Source of the DNA: RH-AL1 sp965277735
Lineage (GTDB): Bacteria > Pseudomonadota > Alphaproteobacteria > Rhizobiales > Beijerinckiaceae
DNA: 64,000 nucleotides
Reading direction: 5' to 3'
NCBI GenBank assembly: GCA_965277735.1
Contig: CBDIDO010000003.1
Span: 496,001 to 560,000 of the forward strand
In this document: piece by piece, positions 33,611 to 43,736 of the stretch
How the letters are laid out: each line of letters starts with the position of its first letter
Position numbering within the stretch: position 1 is the first letter of the stretch
Program-made: the position numbers and the translations under genes
Notes under the pieces: generated by a model
Told to the model about the DNA's origin: nothing
What the model saw: only the letters and a program-made list of their open reading frames with translations
Database searches by the model: none

Positions 33611-34738
33611 ATGGCTAATATCGACGCAGCCGACCTGAGAGCAGACTTGTCGAGACCGGCACCAGCGAATCCCGCTTTGGCCGGCGTCGACGTCGCGCCT
33701 TTTCGACCCAAGACCGCACTGGTCGGCTTCGCGCTGATCTACGGGTTTACGATCGTCTCCTGCGCCCTGGTGAACTTTTGGGTGATGCGGATGCCGATCG
33801 GCAATTGGCCGGCGGCCGACGTGCCGAAATTCTTCTGGCTCGACAACGTGAGCTGGCAGATCTTCGCCGTTTGGTGGGCGTGCCTCTTCGCAGTCTGCGG
33901 CCTCTGGCCGTTCGCCACGATCAGCAACGTGATGGCTCGCGGGGTCGCGGTCCTCGCCGTGTCCTGGGTGCTCGGCTGGCTGACTGCCAAGGGCATCTTC
34001 ACGCTTGGGCTCGGCGCGGATTGGATCTTCCCGATCGTCGGGACGGCTTGGTTCTTCCTGGCCTACTTCACTTTCAACGGCGAGTGCTGGTTGGTGCGCG
34101 GGTTCGCGCCGGGGCGGCAATTCTGCCTCCTTCTGATCCTCATCGTCGGTTCCACTTATCTCGTCACCCATTCTTCGATCCGCTGGATCCCGGCTTGGTG
34201 GTTTCCCTTCAACCTGATCGGCGCTGCGACCGGCACGCTCGGCTATATGACCCGCGGGATGACGCAGCCGGCCAAGGCAACGACGCAGATGGCGATGCTG
34301 TTCAGCGCGGCGGCGCTGTGCATCTGGGCGTCGACTGCGCTCGGCATTTGGGACCCGGCCGCGTCACCGATCTCCAAGTTTTGGCAGATGGGCCACATCA
34401 CGGCTGACAACGACTGGCTCGTCTTTTTCATGGTCGGCACGTCGTTGAACTTCGGCCTGCCGGTCATCCTGCACAACTGGCCGTTCACGCGCATCCCGAT
34501 GCCGTGGGGTGGGCTCGTGGCGTGCGCGTTCTACCTCTGCCTCGACGTCGTGGTGACCATGGCGCTTCTGCGCCTGGTCGGGACCGTCTTCTCGAGCAAG
34601 GAGGAGCTTCTGACCTACGCCTACATGGGCGTGAACTGGTCGCTGGTCCTGCCACTGGTGTTCGGTCTCGGCTTCTCGCGCCCCTACCTCTGGGTCGGCC
34701 AGCGCAGCCCGGGCCAATGGGACGATATGGCAGCCTAA
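33611..34738 (+). CDS. Multi-pass membrane protein of unknown function
   Basis: The 375-residue protein has about nine to ten transmembrane segments, rich in Trp and Phe (examples WQIFAVWWACLFAVCGLWPF and WIFPIVGTAWFFLAYFTF). The N-terminus is cytoplasmic and polar. It contains the pattern HNWPFTRIPMPWGGLVACAF near residue 295. No transporter family was recognised by eye. It is preceded by a GGGAGG site and sits between the flavin reductase and the porin, so it is co-transcribed with the dimethylsulfone genes. It may move a C1-sulfur compound or act in respiration; neither can be shown from the sequence. Confidence 0.75.
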   Translation: MANIDAADLRADLSRPAPANPALAGVDVAPFRPKTALVGFALIYGFTIVSCALVNFWVMRMPIGNWPAADVPKFFWLDNVSWQIFAVWWACLFAVCGLWPFATISNVMARGVAVLAVSWVLGWLTAKGIFTLGLGADWIFPIVGTAWFFLAYFTFNGECWLVRGFAPGRQFCLLLILIVGSTYLVTHSSIRWIPAWWFPFNLIGAATGTLGYMTRGMTQPAKATTQMAMLFSAAALCIWASTALGIWDPAASPISKFWQMGHITADNDWLVFFMVGTSLNFGLPVILHNWPFTRIPMPWGGLVACAFYLCLDVVVTMALLRLVGTVFSSKEELLTYAYMGVNWSLVLPLVFGLGFSRPYLWVGQRSPGQWDDMAA

Positions 34739-34815
34739 AGACTGTCGTGCTTCGGCGCCGTCGGGGGACGCGCCGAAGCCCTTGGGACTGTAGCTTGGAA
34801 GAGGGGGACGAAGTC

Positions 34816-36303
34816 ATGTCGAACATGGAACACGAACAAGGGCGAACGCGCGGCGGCGAGCGCCGAAGGGTCACGGCAGCGGCGAAGCGCTGCGCGATCG
34901 CCGGCCTGGCGCTGCCACTGGCCACCGTGCTGTGCACCGCGGCCCACGCGCAATCGGCGCCGTCGTCGCTGCCGGGCGAGGTCAACCCGCGCGTCGTGCC
35001 GGGCCTCGTGCGCTCGGTGGGGCCGTCGGGCCGCAACGGGCCGCTGGCGCCGCTCGCAGACGACCTCGATAGCTACGGGATCAAGCTGCACGCGATCTCG
35101 ATCGACTTCTTCACCAACAACCCGTCGTCCGGCCTTATCCCAGGCAATTCGGAAAACTCGCTCTACAACATCCTCGGCGTCGACTGGGACCTCTCCAAGG
35201 TCGGCGGCCCGAAAGGCACCTCGCTGCACTACGAGACGACGATCTTCGGCGCCAACACCGACATCGGCCGCACCGGCGCCGCCGGGTTTCTCGGCCAGAC
35301 CGGCGACACGCTGCTCGGCTACCAGGGCACGTTCAACCAGAAGACCGCGGTCATCTCGGTGGCCACGATCGAGCAGAAGCTCTTTGACGATCGTCTGTCA
35401 TTCGAGATCGGACGCACCCATCCCGACCGCTACTACGCGCTGCCGCTCTGCCAGGTTCTCGACAGCTGCTTCCAGGACCTGCTGTACTACAATGCCGGCT
35501 TCACCTCGCCGCAATACTCCGTCTACGGCGCCAATCTCTCCTACAAGCTGACGCCGACGACCTACATCCAGGGCGGCGCCTTCTCGACCAACGACGGCAC
35601 CCGCATCGGCTACGACCTCGGCGCGGAGAAGCAGACGGGCGTCCTGGCGCTGGGTGAAGTCGGCTACAAGACCGATTTCACGATGGAGGCCTTTCCGACG
35701 ACAGTCTCGTTCACCGGCTTCTACAATTCCGCCGAGCACCAGGAGCTCAACGCCCTTAGCGCGTTCGGGCTCGATGGTGGCAGTTTCGAGCAGCACGGCA
35801 CGTCTGGCATCGTCTTGCAGGCGAGCAAGGTCGTTTGGCGCGCCGATGGCGGCCACACCGATGGCCTGCCGACTGCCAAGGTGCCGACGTCGATCCTGCT
35901 CTATGGCAGCTTCGGCAATGCGTTCGACACGACGACGCCGATCCTCTCGTCGACTTATGTCGGCGCGACGCTTCAGGCACCCTTTGCCGGGCGCCCCGCC
36001 GACCGCTTCGGCGTGAAGTTCAACTACGAGAGGCTGAACTCGAACTACTCGGATTATCTCGCCGCGGCGAACTTCGTGTCGGGCGGCTCCGGCGCGGCGT
36101 TTCCCGGCAACGAATTCGTGTTCGAGGCCAACGCCCACATCCAGCTGCCCGCGGGCCTCGCTTTCGAGCCGACCGTGCAATACGCGATCAACCCCAACAG
36201 CTTCTACAATCCGCTCACCCCAAACCGCCCACGCGACGGAATCTTCGCGATCGGCACGCTGATCATCCCGGTCGGCATCCTCCTCGGTATCACGCCAGGG
36301 TGA
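34816..36303 (+). CDS. Carbohydrate-selective porin, OprB family
   Basis: The 495-residue outer-membrane protein has a long positively charged N-terminal region and signal (AIAGLALPLATVLCTAAHAQ, about residues 28-47). Beta-barrel strands of alternating residues run to the end (ITPG). The OprB-type stretch LFDDRLSFEIGRTHPDRYYA and the repeated Y-G/N-F-x-N patterns support the family. ATG at 34816 fits the signal peptide; the frame opens earlier, in the preceding gene. In this operon it probably lets sulfonates or other organosulfur solutes cross the outer membrane, although OprB-type porins are usually linked to sugars. Confidence 0.8.
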   Translation: MSNMEHEQGRTRGGERRRVTAAAKRCAIAGLALPLATVLCTAAHAQSAPSSLPGEVNPRVVPGLVRSVGPSGRNGPLAPLADDLDSYGIKLHAISIDFFTNNPSSGLIPGNSENSLYNILGVDWDLSKVGGPKGTSLHYETTIFGANTDIGRTGAAGFLGQTGDTLLGYQGTFNQKTAVISVATIEQKLFDDRLSFEIGRTHPDRYYALPLCQVLDSCFQDLLYYNAGFTSPQYSVYGANLSYKLTPTTYIQGGAFSTNDGTRIGYDLGAEKQTGVLALGEVGYKTDFTMEAFPTTVSFTGFYNSAEHQELNALSAFGLDGGSFEQHGTSGIVLQASKVVWRADGGHTDGLPTAKVPTSILLYGSFGNAFDTTTPILSSTYVGATLQAPFAGRPADRFGVKFNYERLNSNYSDYLAAANFVSGGSGAAFPGNEFVFEANAHIQLPAGLAFEPTVQYAINPNSFYNPLTPNRPRDGIFAIGTLIIPVGILLGITPG

Positions 36304-36337
36304 AAGACGGTATGAGGGCAAACTGGTGCGAGAACAG

Positions 36338-37603
36338 ATGAAGAGCAACGATAGACAAGGCGACCCGAGGCGCGATTTCACTGCACCCGACATGGGCCGG
36401 CGGCGACTTCTCGCCGGAGCCGCGGCCGCAGCCGCGACCATGCCGCTGGCGGCGCGCGCCGAGGACGCGCCGCCCGACTCGACGAAGGTGCCCGGCACGC
36501 CGGTCGGCGCCAACGACGGGTACGGCAAGCCTTCGCCCTTCGAGCACGCGCGGCGGGTTCTCGCCGAGAATCCCAACCCGCTCACCTCGTGGTCCTACAC
36601 GCCGCTCGCCGATCTCGTCGGTAACATCACGCCGTCGGGCCTGCACTACGAGCGCAGTCACAACGGCTATCCGACGATCGATCCGAGCAAGCACATGCTC
36701 TATGTGCACGGCATGGTGAACACGCCGATGCGCTTCAGCATGGCCGACCTCAAGCGTATGCCGAGCGTCACGCGCAAGCACTTCATCGAGTGCTCCGGCA
36801 ACACTCTGAGCGAATGGAAGAGGCCGACCGCGAAGAACGTGCAGACCTCGCACGGCCTACTGAGCACCTCGGAATGGACCGGCGTCCCGTTCGCGACGCT
36901 CGCGCGCGAGACGGGCATCGCCGGAAACGCGAAATGGGTGGTCGCCGAAGGGTCAGACGCCGCGGTCATGACGCGCTCGATCCCGATCGAGAAGATGCTC
37001 GATGATGCCATTCTCGCGTACGGCCAGAACGGCGAGGCGATCCGGCCCGAGCAGGGCTATCCGTTGCGCCTGCTGCTGCCCGGCTACGAAGGCAACATGA
37101 ACATCAAGTGGGTGCGCCGCATCCAGGTCAGCGACAGCCCGTTCATGACGCGCGAGGAGACTTCGAAGTACACCGACTTGAAAGCCAACGGCATCGCCGA
37201 TCAGTTCAATTTCGTGATGGAAGCGAAATCGGTGATCACCTCGCCCTCCGGCGGCATGAAGCTCGGCGCGCACGGCCCTGTCGACATAACCGGCTTTGCA
37301 TGGACGGGCCGCGGACGCATCCAGTCTGTCGAGATCTCGCTCGACGGCGGCTCGACCTGGTATCCGGCGCAGATTGCCGGCGTATCGCAGCCGAAATGTA
37401 CGGTGCGCTTCCATTTTCCCTGGGACTGGCACGGTCAGTCGGCGCGACTCACGAGCCGATGCACGGATGAGTTTGGCTACCACCAGCCGACGCACGAGCA
37501 GCTCGTGGCGCTCTACGGCGTCAATTATGTCTACCACTACAACGGCATTCAGACGTGGCAGGTTGATTCGAATGGGGAGGTTGGTCTTGCGACGACGTCT
37601 TAG
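36338..37603 (+). CDS. soxC: SoxC/SorA-type sulfite dehydrogenase, molybdopterin subunit
   Basis: The 421-residue protein has a Tat signal (MGRRRLLAGAAAAAATMPLAA). The sulfite oxidase-type molybdopterin domain has KHFIECSGNT near 153-162, holding the Mo-ligating Cys, and QGYPLRLLLPGYEGNMNIKWVRR. A C-terminal Mo-co dimerisation domain follows (GPVDITGFAWTGRGRIQSVE). The length and HYERSHNGYPTIDP region resemble SoxC. ATG at 36338 follows a GTG at 36326, either possible. No soxXAYZB is seen, so it probably works as a sulfite dehydrogenase that detoxifies and draws energy from sulfite released by MsmABCD. The next gene gives its cytochrome. Confidence 0.87.
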   Translation: MKSNDRQGDPRRDFTAPDMGRRRLLAGAAAAAATMPLAARAEDAPPDSTKVPGTPVGANDGYGKPSPFEHARRVLAENPNPLTSWSYTPLADLVGNITPSGLHYERSHNGYPTIDPSKHMLYVHGMVNTPMRFSMADLKRMPSVTRKHFIECSGNTLSEWKRPTAKNVQTSHGLLSTSEWTGVPFATLARETGIAGNAKWVVAEGSDAAVMTRSIPIEKMLDDAILAYGQNGEAIRPEQGYPLRLLLPGYEGNMNIKWVRRIQVSDSPFMTREETSKYTDLKANGIADQFNFVMEAKSVITSPSGGMKLGAHGPVDITGFAWTGRGRIQSVEISLDGGSTWYPAQIAGVSQPKCTVRFHFPWDWHGQSARLTSRCTDEFGYHQPTHEQLVALYGVNYVYHYNGIQTWQVDSNGEVGLATTS

Positions 37604-38147
37604 CCTTGTCGCCGTCGCTCTGGCGCTGACGCTCCCGGCGACCTGCCACGGCCAGGCGGCCCCCGACACCAGCCCGCAACTTGGCCAGAAAGCGACGCCG
37701 GAGGAGCTGGCGAAGTTCTTCTCGATCCCGCCCGACGGCGCCGGGCTGCCCGCCGGCCAGGGCTCGGTCGCCGATGGCCGAAAGGTCTTCGAGGCGAAGT
37801 GCGCGATGTGCCATGGCGAGAAGCTGGAGGGCGTGAAGGCGACGGGCGGCCTGCCGCTGGTCGGTGGGCGTGGCTCGCTCACTCAGGCGAAGCCGATGAA
37901 GACGACGGAGAGCTATTGGCCCTACGCAACGACATTGTTCGACTACATCAAGCGCGCGATGCCATTCACCCAGCCCGGGTCGCTGAGCGACGACGAAGTC
38001 TACGCATTGTGCGCCTACATCCTGTCCCAAGGCCATGTGGTTCCCGAAGACACCGTTCTCGACAAGGTCTCGCTACCGAAGATCGTTATGCCGAACCGCA
38101 ACGGCTTTACACCCTTTCGAGGACCCGATCCGAGCCTCTACCATTAG
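37572..38147 (+). CDS. c-type cytochrome partner of SoxC-like enzyme (SoxD-like)
   Basis: The 191-residue exported cytochrome has a signal sequence (RRRLSLVAVALALTLPATCHG) and one haem site CAMCH at about 75-79, followed by GGLPLVGGRGSLTQ and a conserved Met in KRAMPFTQPGSLSDDEVYAL. It starts 32 bases inside the end of the soxC-like gene, in another frame, so the two are translationally coupled. It is shorter than typical diheme SoxD proteins and resembles the single-haem form or SorB. It takes electrons from sulfite oxidation to the respiratory chain. Confidence 0.85.
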   Translation: MGRLVLRRRLSLVAVALALTLPATCHGQAAPDTSPQLGQKATPEELAKFFSIPPDGAGLPAGQGSVADGRKVFEAKCAMCHGEKLEGVKATGGLPLVGGRGSLTQAKPMKTTESYWPYATTLFDYIKRAMPFTQPGSLSDDEVYALCAYILSQGHVVPEDTVLDKVSLPKIVMPNRNGFTPFRGPDPSLYH

Positions 38148-38177
38148 TCTCGCGCGAGCACGGGCAGGTGTTTTTCC

Positions 38178-38220
38178 TTGACCCGCCCTCAAGGTTTCGG
38201 CCATTGGACCAATCGGTACA
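38178..38220 (+). promoter_or_regulatory. MFS gene promoter and operator (site 3)
   Basis: TTGACC at 38178-38183 is followed 27 bp later by TGGACCAATCGGTACA at 38205-38220. Its reverse complement TGTACCGATTGGTCCA aligns with the dmoA operator, and in the plus orientation 13 of 16 bases match. Position and spacing are the same as in sites 1 and 2. It lies 57 bp before the ATG of the MFS gene, which would place that transporter in the same regulon. Confidence 0.68.
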
Positions 38221-38276
38221 CGAGCGTCGATCTTGAAGGCTGACGACCTGGATCGTGCACAGACAAAGGAAACGCC

Positions 38277-39523
<1,247 letters not shown>

Positions 39524-39527
<4 letters not shown>

Positions 39528-40147
39528 CGTCGAGCGGTCTTTACGGATGCGGCCGGCGCGAGCGCACGCAAAACGATATCGGTGAAAATGTCAGCAATTT
39601 CCACGGCGCTGCATTTGCCCTTTGGGTCGAGCCAAAGGAAGGCGTGGAAGTACATTCCCAGGAGCCCCTTCAGCGCGACTTGAGGAATGCGTCGAAACAC
39701 GCCGCGGCGCGCGCCATCCTCGCAGGCCTTCCGCCAGATACCCTCGTACTCAGAGTGAAGCCGTGCCACCGAGTCATAACGGGTCCCTGTCAAACAGTCG
39801 GATTGTCGAAAGCAGACCGAGAGTTCCGACATATTCGCACTGACGACTTGCATGATGTGGCGGCTCAAGCGGTCGATGCGGTCTCGCGGATCGGTGGTGT
39901 CGCGAAGGATTACGTTGCCGGTTGCAACGAGCTCGCTGATGTAGTCAATAATGATGTCGTAGAGTAGTTCTTCCTTGCTACCGATATGGTAGTAGAGGGC
40001 ACCTCGCCCAAGGCCGACGCGTTCGCCGATTTCGGCTACACCAACCGCTTGGTAACCCTTCTCAGCAAACAGGTCTGCCGAGATCTTCAATATACGACGA
40101 CGCTGCGCGTCGGGAACCGCCGCAGCCCTGTTTTCGGTTAGCGCCAT
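39524..40147 (-). CDS. TetR/AcrR-family transcriptional regulator
   Basis: The 207-residue protein has the TetR N-terminal helix-turn-helix (ILKISADLFAEKGYQAVGV and GERVGLGRGALYYHIGSKEEL) and a C-terminal ligand domain with many Leu, Met and Phe residues. It lies convergent to the MFS gene at the edge of the C1-sulfur block. It is the only TetR gene inside the block, so it is the best candidate for the TGTACCGATCGATACA sites at the dmoA, msuE and MFS promoters (inference). A different palindrome lies in front of its own start. Confidence 0.87.
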
Positions 40148-40484
40148 TGCTCATCTATTGCGCAATCGTCGAATGGGCACAACCTCATTCGATCTCGCCA
40201 GCGATCTCGCAATTTGAGGCCGCGGTCAGCCGACGCAGAGAGCATCATCGTATCTCGGGTGCGTTTTAGATTGGTCCGGCTTTCGCGCCATGCACCTGAT
40301 CATTCTCTTGCGCCTAGCGCCCAGTCTTGGGCGAGGGCGGCGTCGCAAACCTTCGATCTGGTCGACGAGGGCGACGACGCAATACGGATCGGAAGGCCGT
40401 CCGCAACGTGACCTCGGAAGAGTCTAAGCAGGACGGCGTCCCAGCAACGTCAGGCCCGGGAGCACCGGATCGGTTGTTTCGGCG
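40148..40484. other. Intergenic region upstream of tetR
   Basis: About 340 bases. ATTGCGCAAT at 40157-40166 is a perfect 10-bp palindrome just before the tetR start and may be an autoregulatory site. The rest carries no gene; it lies downstream of the cold-shock gene and may hold its terminator. Confidence 0.45.
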
Positions 40485-40694
40485 CTATTCTGCGCGCAGG
40501 TTGCCCGCTGAGGCCTTCCCGGACCGTTTGTCGGCAACGACTTCGTAGGACAGCTTCTGGCCTTCGTTGAGGCTTCGCAAGCCGGCCTGCTCGACGGCAG
40601 AGATATGGACGAATACGTCGGGGCCGCCGCCGTCGGGCTGGATGAAGCCATAGCCTTTGTCGCCGTTGAACCATTTCACGGTACCCGTAGTCAT
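40485..40694 (-). CDS. Cold-shock protein (CspA family)
   Basis: The 69-residue protein shows both RNA-binding motifs, KWFNGDKGYGFIQ (RNP1) and VFVHISAV (RNP2), in a standard single cold-shock domain. It binds single-stranded RNA or DNA and melts secondary structure. Length is usual. The 314-base gap upstream allows for a long 5'-untranslated leader, as in many csp genes. Confidence 0.95.
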   Translation of the reverse strand: MTTGTVKWFNGDKGYGFIQPDGGGPDVFVHISAVEQAGLRSLNEGQKLSYEVVADKRSGKASAGNLRAE

Positions 40695-41008
40695 AGAGAG
40701 TCCAATCGTAGGATTCGAGCCAGCGGCAGATCAGAAGCGAGGCACGCCGATGCCGTCGCTCTGCCGACCGTAACGACGATGTTGGGCGGAAGTTGCCTCT
40801 GGTGCTCGCCGAGAAACCGCCGATCGTTTCAGAACTTAAGGGCGGCGTTCTTGAGCACGCCCGGAATGTAATAATTGTATCTGGGGTGGCGATGAGCACG
40901 GCATCGCCGGCGGTAGCGCACCCATCGACGCACGTCTTATGATAAGTTTCCCGACTTGACCCGCTTCCGCAGCATGAAGATTGTGATCTGATAAGCACCG
41001 AGGTCATT
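40695..41008. other. Intergenic region between csp and acetyltransferase genes
   Basis: Both flanking genes read outward, so promoters of both should lie here. The half next to csp could be a long leader RNA. No small gene or hairpin of note was recognised. Confidence 0.4.
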
Positions 41009-41578
41009 ATGGAATTTCCACTCGCAACGCGTACCTGCTTGCAGGAAGAGATCGATCGATACGGCTGGAAGATCGGCGAGCACAGCTACGGCGCACCCAC
41101 CGTTTTCGACCAGGATTATGGGCATCTATCGGTCGGCAGGTTTTGCTCGATCGCGCCCGGCGTTTCCTTCCTGCTTGGAAACCACCGAACCGACCTCGTC
41201 AGCACCTACCCGTTCAAGTTGCTTGCCGACTACTGGCCGGGCGCCGATGAGGGCGCCGACGATCACGAGGGCCGCGGCGGCATCGTGATCGGCTCCGACG
41301 TCTGGCTGGGTGCCTACGCTACCGTCCTAACCGGGGTAACAATCGGCTCGGGCGCTGTCGTCGCAGCAAACGCCGTCGTGACGAAAGCCGTGCCTCCTTA
41401 CGCGGTGGTTGTCGGCAATCCGGCACGCATTCTCCGCTATCGTTGCACTAGCACGCAGATCGAAAGTCTTCTGAAGATCGCCTGGTGGGATTGGCCAACC
41501 GAGAAGGTGCAAGCCGAGATCGCCGCAGTGACTTTGTTGTCGGTGGACGCATTCATTGAGCGCTTTGCGCCAATTTGA
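41009..41578 (+). CDS. Hexapeptide-repeat acetyltransferase (CatB/Vat-like)
   Basis: The 189-residue protein has left-handed beta-helix hexapeptides: HLSVGRFCSIAPGVSFLLG, then GIVIGSDVWLGAYATVLTGV and IGSGAVVAANAVVTKAVPPYAVVVGNPARI. The middle has the characteristic His-containing loop GNHRTDLVSTYPF of xenobiotic acetyltransferases such as CatB and Vat. It moves an acetyl group from acetyl-CoA to a hydroxyl acceptor. Natural substrate unknown; many chromosomal copies act on sugars rather than antibiotics. Confidence 0.87.
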   Translation: MEFPLATRTCLQEEIDRYGWKIGEHSYGAPTVFDQDYGHLSVGRFCSIAPGVSFLLGNHRTDLVSTYPFKLLADYWPGADEGADDHEGRGGIVIGSDVWLGAYATVLTGVTIGSGAVVAANAVVTKAVPPYAVVVGNPARILRYRCTSTQIESLLKIAWWDWPTEKVQAEIAAVTLLSVDAFIERFAPI

Positions 41579-41765
41579 AACGTGGCTTTCCGGCGACGCG
41601 CCCGGGGGCCTACATCCCTAGGCGAATGGCCCGCGGGCTTTGCACTATCGAGAACGTAAAGTCTGTGATTCTAAGGTCTGGTATCTTGACGGTAGCCTTA
41701 CTTTAAGCCGCAGCATCGTTACCCGCGCGCCAGGCCGACGCGAACGAGAAAACCTAGAGCCGACG

Positions 41766-42143
41766 ATGGCGGAGCCAATCATTCTGACAACTAAGCACGA
41801 TCTGGGGATCGTAGCTGTCAAGCAACGTATCACTGAGCGGTTTGAGACGCTCAAACAAACGGTCAAGATCGAAAAAATTGGTGATACAAAAATGTATTGG
41901 GAGGGCGACACCGCTCATTTCAGCGTCAAGGCACTTGGGCAAAGGGCAACGGCGACAGTCGCAGTGACTGACGACAGGGCGACAGTCACGCTTCACCTAC
42001 CGATGATCCTTGCGCCGTTTAAGGGTGCGATCGTTGCTTTCATTTCCAAGCAAGAGGATACCGTGAAGGGCAAAGACGTTGCCGGGCAGGCGGAAACAGG
42101 TCCGAAGGGGGCTTCCGCGCCAAAAACTGTACGCGAACAATAA
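41766..42143 (+). CDS. Polyhydroxyalkanoic acid system family protein
   Basis: The 125-residue protein begins MAEPIILTTKHDLGIVAVKQRI and shows the PHA_gran_rgn (PF09650) pattern with KIEKIGDTKMYWEGDTAHFSV and VTLHLPMILAPFKGAIVAFI. The family is found near PHA granule genes and its function is not well defined. ATG at 41766 matches the family start, although the frame is open further upstream. No PHA synthase lies nearby. Confidence 0.8.
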   Translation: MAEPIILTTKHDLGIVAVKQRITERFETLKQTVKIEKIGDTKMYWEGDTAHFSVKALGQRATATVAVTDDRATVTLHLPMILAPFKGAIVAFISKQEDTVKGKDVAGQAETGPKGASAPKTVREQ

Positions 42144-42260
42144 CGAGAGTCACTGCCCCATGTGAGACTGCCTCACTCGATATCAAAACATGATTGTGGA
42201 CTTCCCTACGGGGTTATAAGTGAGCCGCGCGGACGTGTCCGCATTTGGGTTTGAATCGGC

Positions 42261-43592
42261 TTGGCACATTTTGCATTCATTTGCGTTCCAGCGAGTGGGC
42301 ACATCGCGCCGCTTGCTGCGTTGGCGCGAGAACTCAAGCGGCGCGGGCATGCAGCGACCTTCCTTGATCATCCCGAATGCGCTCCAGTCATCAATTCTTT
42401 CGGGCTCGACTTCCTGCCTCTCGACTTAGCGGGACGCGCGTCATTTTCGCTGGAGGACGCGCTCAAACGAGCGGGTCGTGTGCGAGGTCTTATTGGGATC
42501 CGCCCGCTGATCCGGGATTTTGCGCAACGTGCGAGGATGTTTTGCGAGTCTCTGCCATCGGCTCTGCAGCCTCTGGGCATCGATGCGATCGTTGGCGATT
42601 GGATCGAGCCGGCAGTTGGGCTGGTCGCGCACCACCTTGGCTTGCCCTACGTCTCCGTTGCCGCCGCCTTGCCGTTGAATTGGGCTCCCGGAGACACGTC
42701 GCCCTTTGTCGGCTGGTCACATCAGTCCGGTCGCTGGCACCGTCGCGCCAACGTGGCCGTTCAATGGATCGCCGAGCGGGCGCAACGGCCGATGGTCGAG
42801 GTGATCCAGAGCTATGCCGAGCGCTGGGACCTTTCCCCTCAAAGGCGGACACAGGATTGGGCTTCCGGTTATGCCCAAATCGCGCAGTTAACGCCCTCGC
42901 TGGATTTTCCGCGTCGATCTCTCATCGGCTGCTTTCACTATTGCGGACCTCTTCGTGACCCGTCGCCGGCTCGCGGATCGGAGCGGCGAGTGCAGGGGCG
43001 TCGGCGCGCTTTCGCTTCTCTAGGATCGCTCCAGGGCCATCGCGGCGAGATTTTCGAGTGGATCGCCGACGCCGCCGAGGTGCTCGATCTAGACCTCACG
43101 ATCGCCCATGGAGGTCGCCTTGCGCCTGCTGACGCGAAGCGACTTTCGCGCCGCGCGGCTGTACACGATTTCGTTGACTACGCGGAGATACTTCCGCAGA
43201 GCGATGTCGCAATCATGCATGGTGGCATGAACGGCGTTCTCGATACGCTCGCGCACGGGGTGCCGCTCGTTGTCGTACCATTGGCCTACGAGCAGGGCGC
43301 GATCGCGGCGCGCGTCCGGCGGGCTGGTGCAGGAACCGTGTGCCGACCGCTGGCACACGCCGGACGGCTCGAAGCGGCGATCGCGGCGGTGATGAACGAT
43401 CCGTCACACGCGCAGGCAGCCGACAAAGTTCGAGAGGAAATCGTGGCCGCGGGCGGCGTGCTTGTCGCCGCTGACATCGTCGAGCAGGTAGTGCGAACGC
43501 GCGGTCCTTGCCTCAATGCCGCGGCCATCTCACGCGACCGCTCGCTGGCCAGTTTTGCTCTGGGTGCCGATTTGCAGAGCGTGCCGAGTTAG
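42261..43592 (+). CDS. UDP-glycosyltransferase-like (GT1/MGT family)
   Basis: The 443-residue GT-B protein has an N-terminal acceptor site AHFAFICVPASGHIAPLAAL and a C-terminal donor site VHDFVDYAEILPQSDVAIMHGGMNGVLDTLAHGVPLVVVP, close to the plant-secondary-product motif with its HGG. This pattern fits macrolide, zeaxanthin (CrtX) and related lipid or pigment glycosyltransferases. A TTG at 42261 is the only possible start that keeps the N-terminal strand: a stop codon lies three codons upstream, and no clear ribosome site is present. It is convergent with the acyltransferase and P450 genes. Confidence 0.8.
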   Translation: MAHFAFICVPASGHIAPLAALARELKRRGHAATFLDHPECAPVINSFGLDFLPLDLAGRASFSLEDALKRAGRVRGLIGIRPLIRDFAQRARMFCESLPSALQPLGIDAIVGDWIEPAVGLVAHHLGLPYVSVAAALPLNWAPGDTSPFVGWSHQSGRWHRRANVAVQWIAERAQRPMVEVIQSYAERWDLSPQRRTQDWASGYAQIAQLTPSLDFPRRSLIGCFHYCGPLRDPSPARGSERRVQGRRRAFASLGSLQGHRGEIFEWIADAAEVLDLDLTIAHGGRLAPADAKRLSRRAAVHDFVDYAEILPQSDVAIMHGGMNGVLDTLAHGVPLVVVPLAYEQGAIAARVRRAGAGTVCRPLAHAGRLEAAIAAVMNDPSHAQAADKVREEIVAAGGVLVAADIVEQVVRTRGPCLNAAAISRDRSLASFALGADLQSVPS

Positions 43593-43736
43593 GGAGCTGC
43601 CCTGTCCTCAGATTGCAACGTCGTGCTCGCACCAAGCGTCGATGTCTCGCGCAGCACGACGTTGCATTGGATGCACTTATATCGGGGCAACTGAGGACAA
43701 AATCGTTACGGGGCTGCTAACTTTGGTTGCTGCGCC

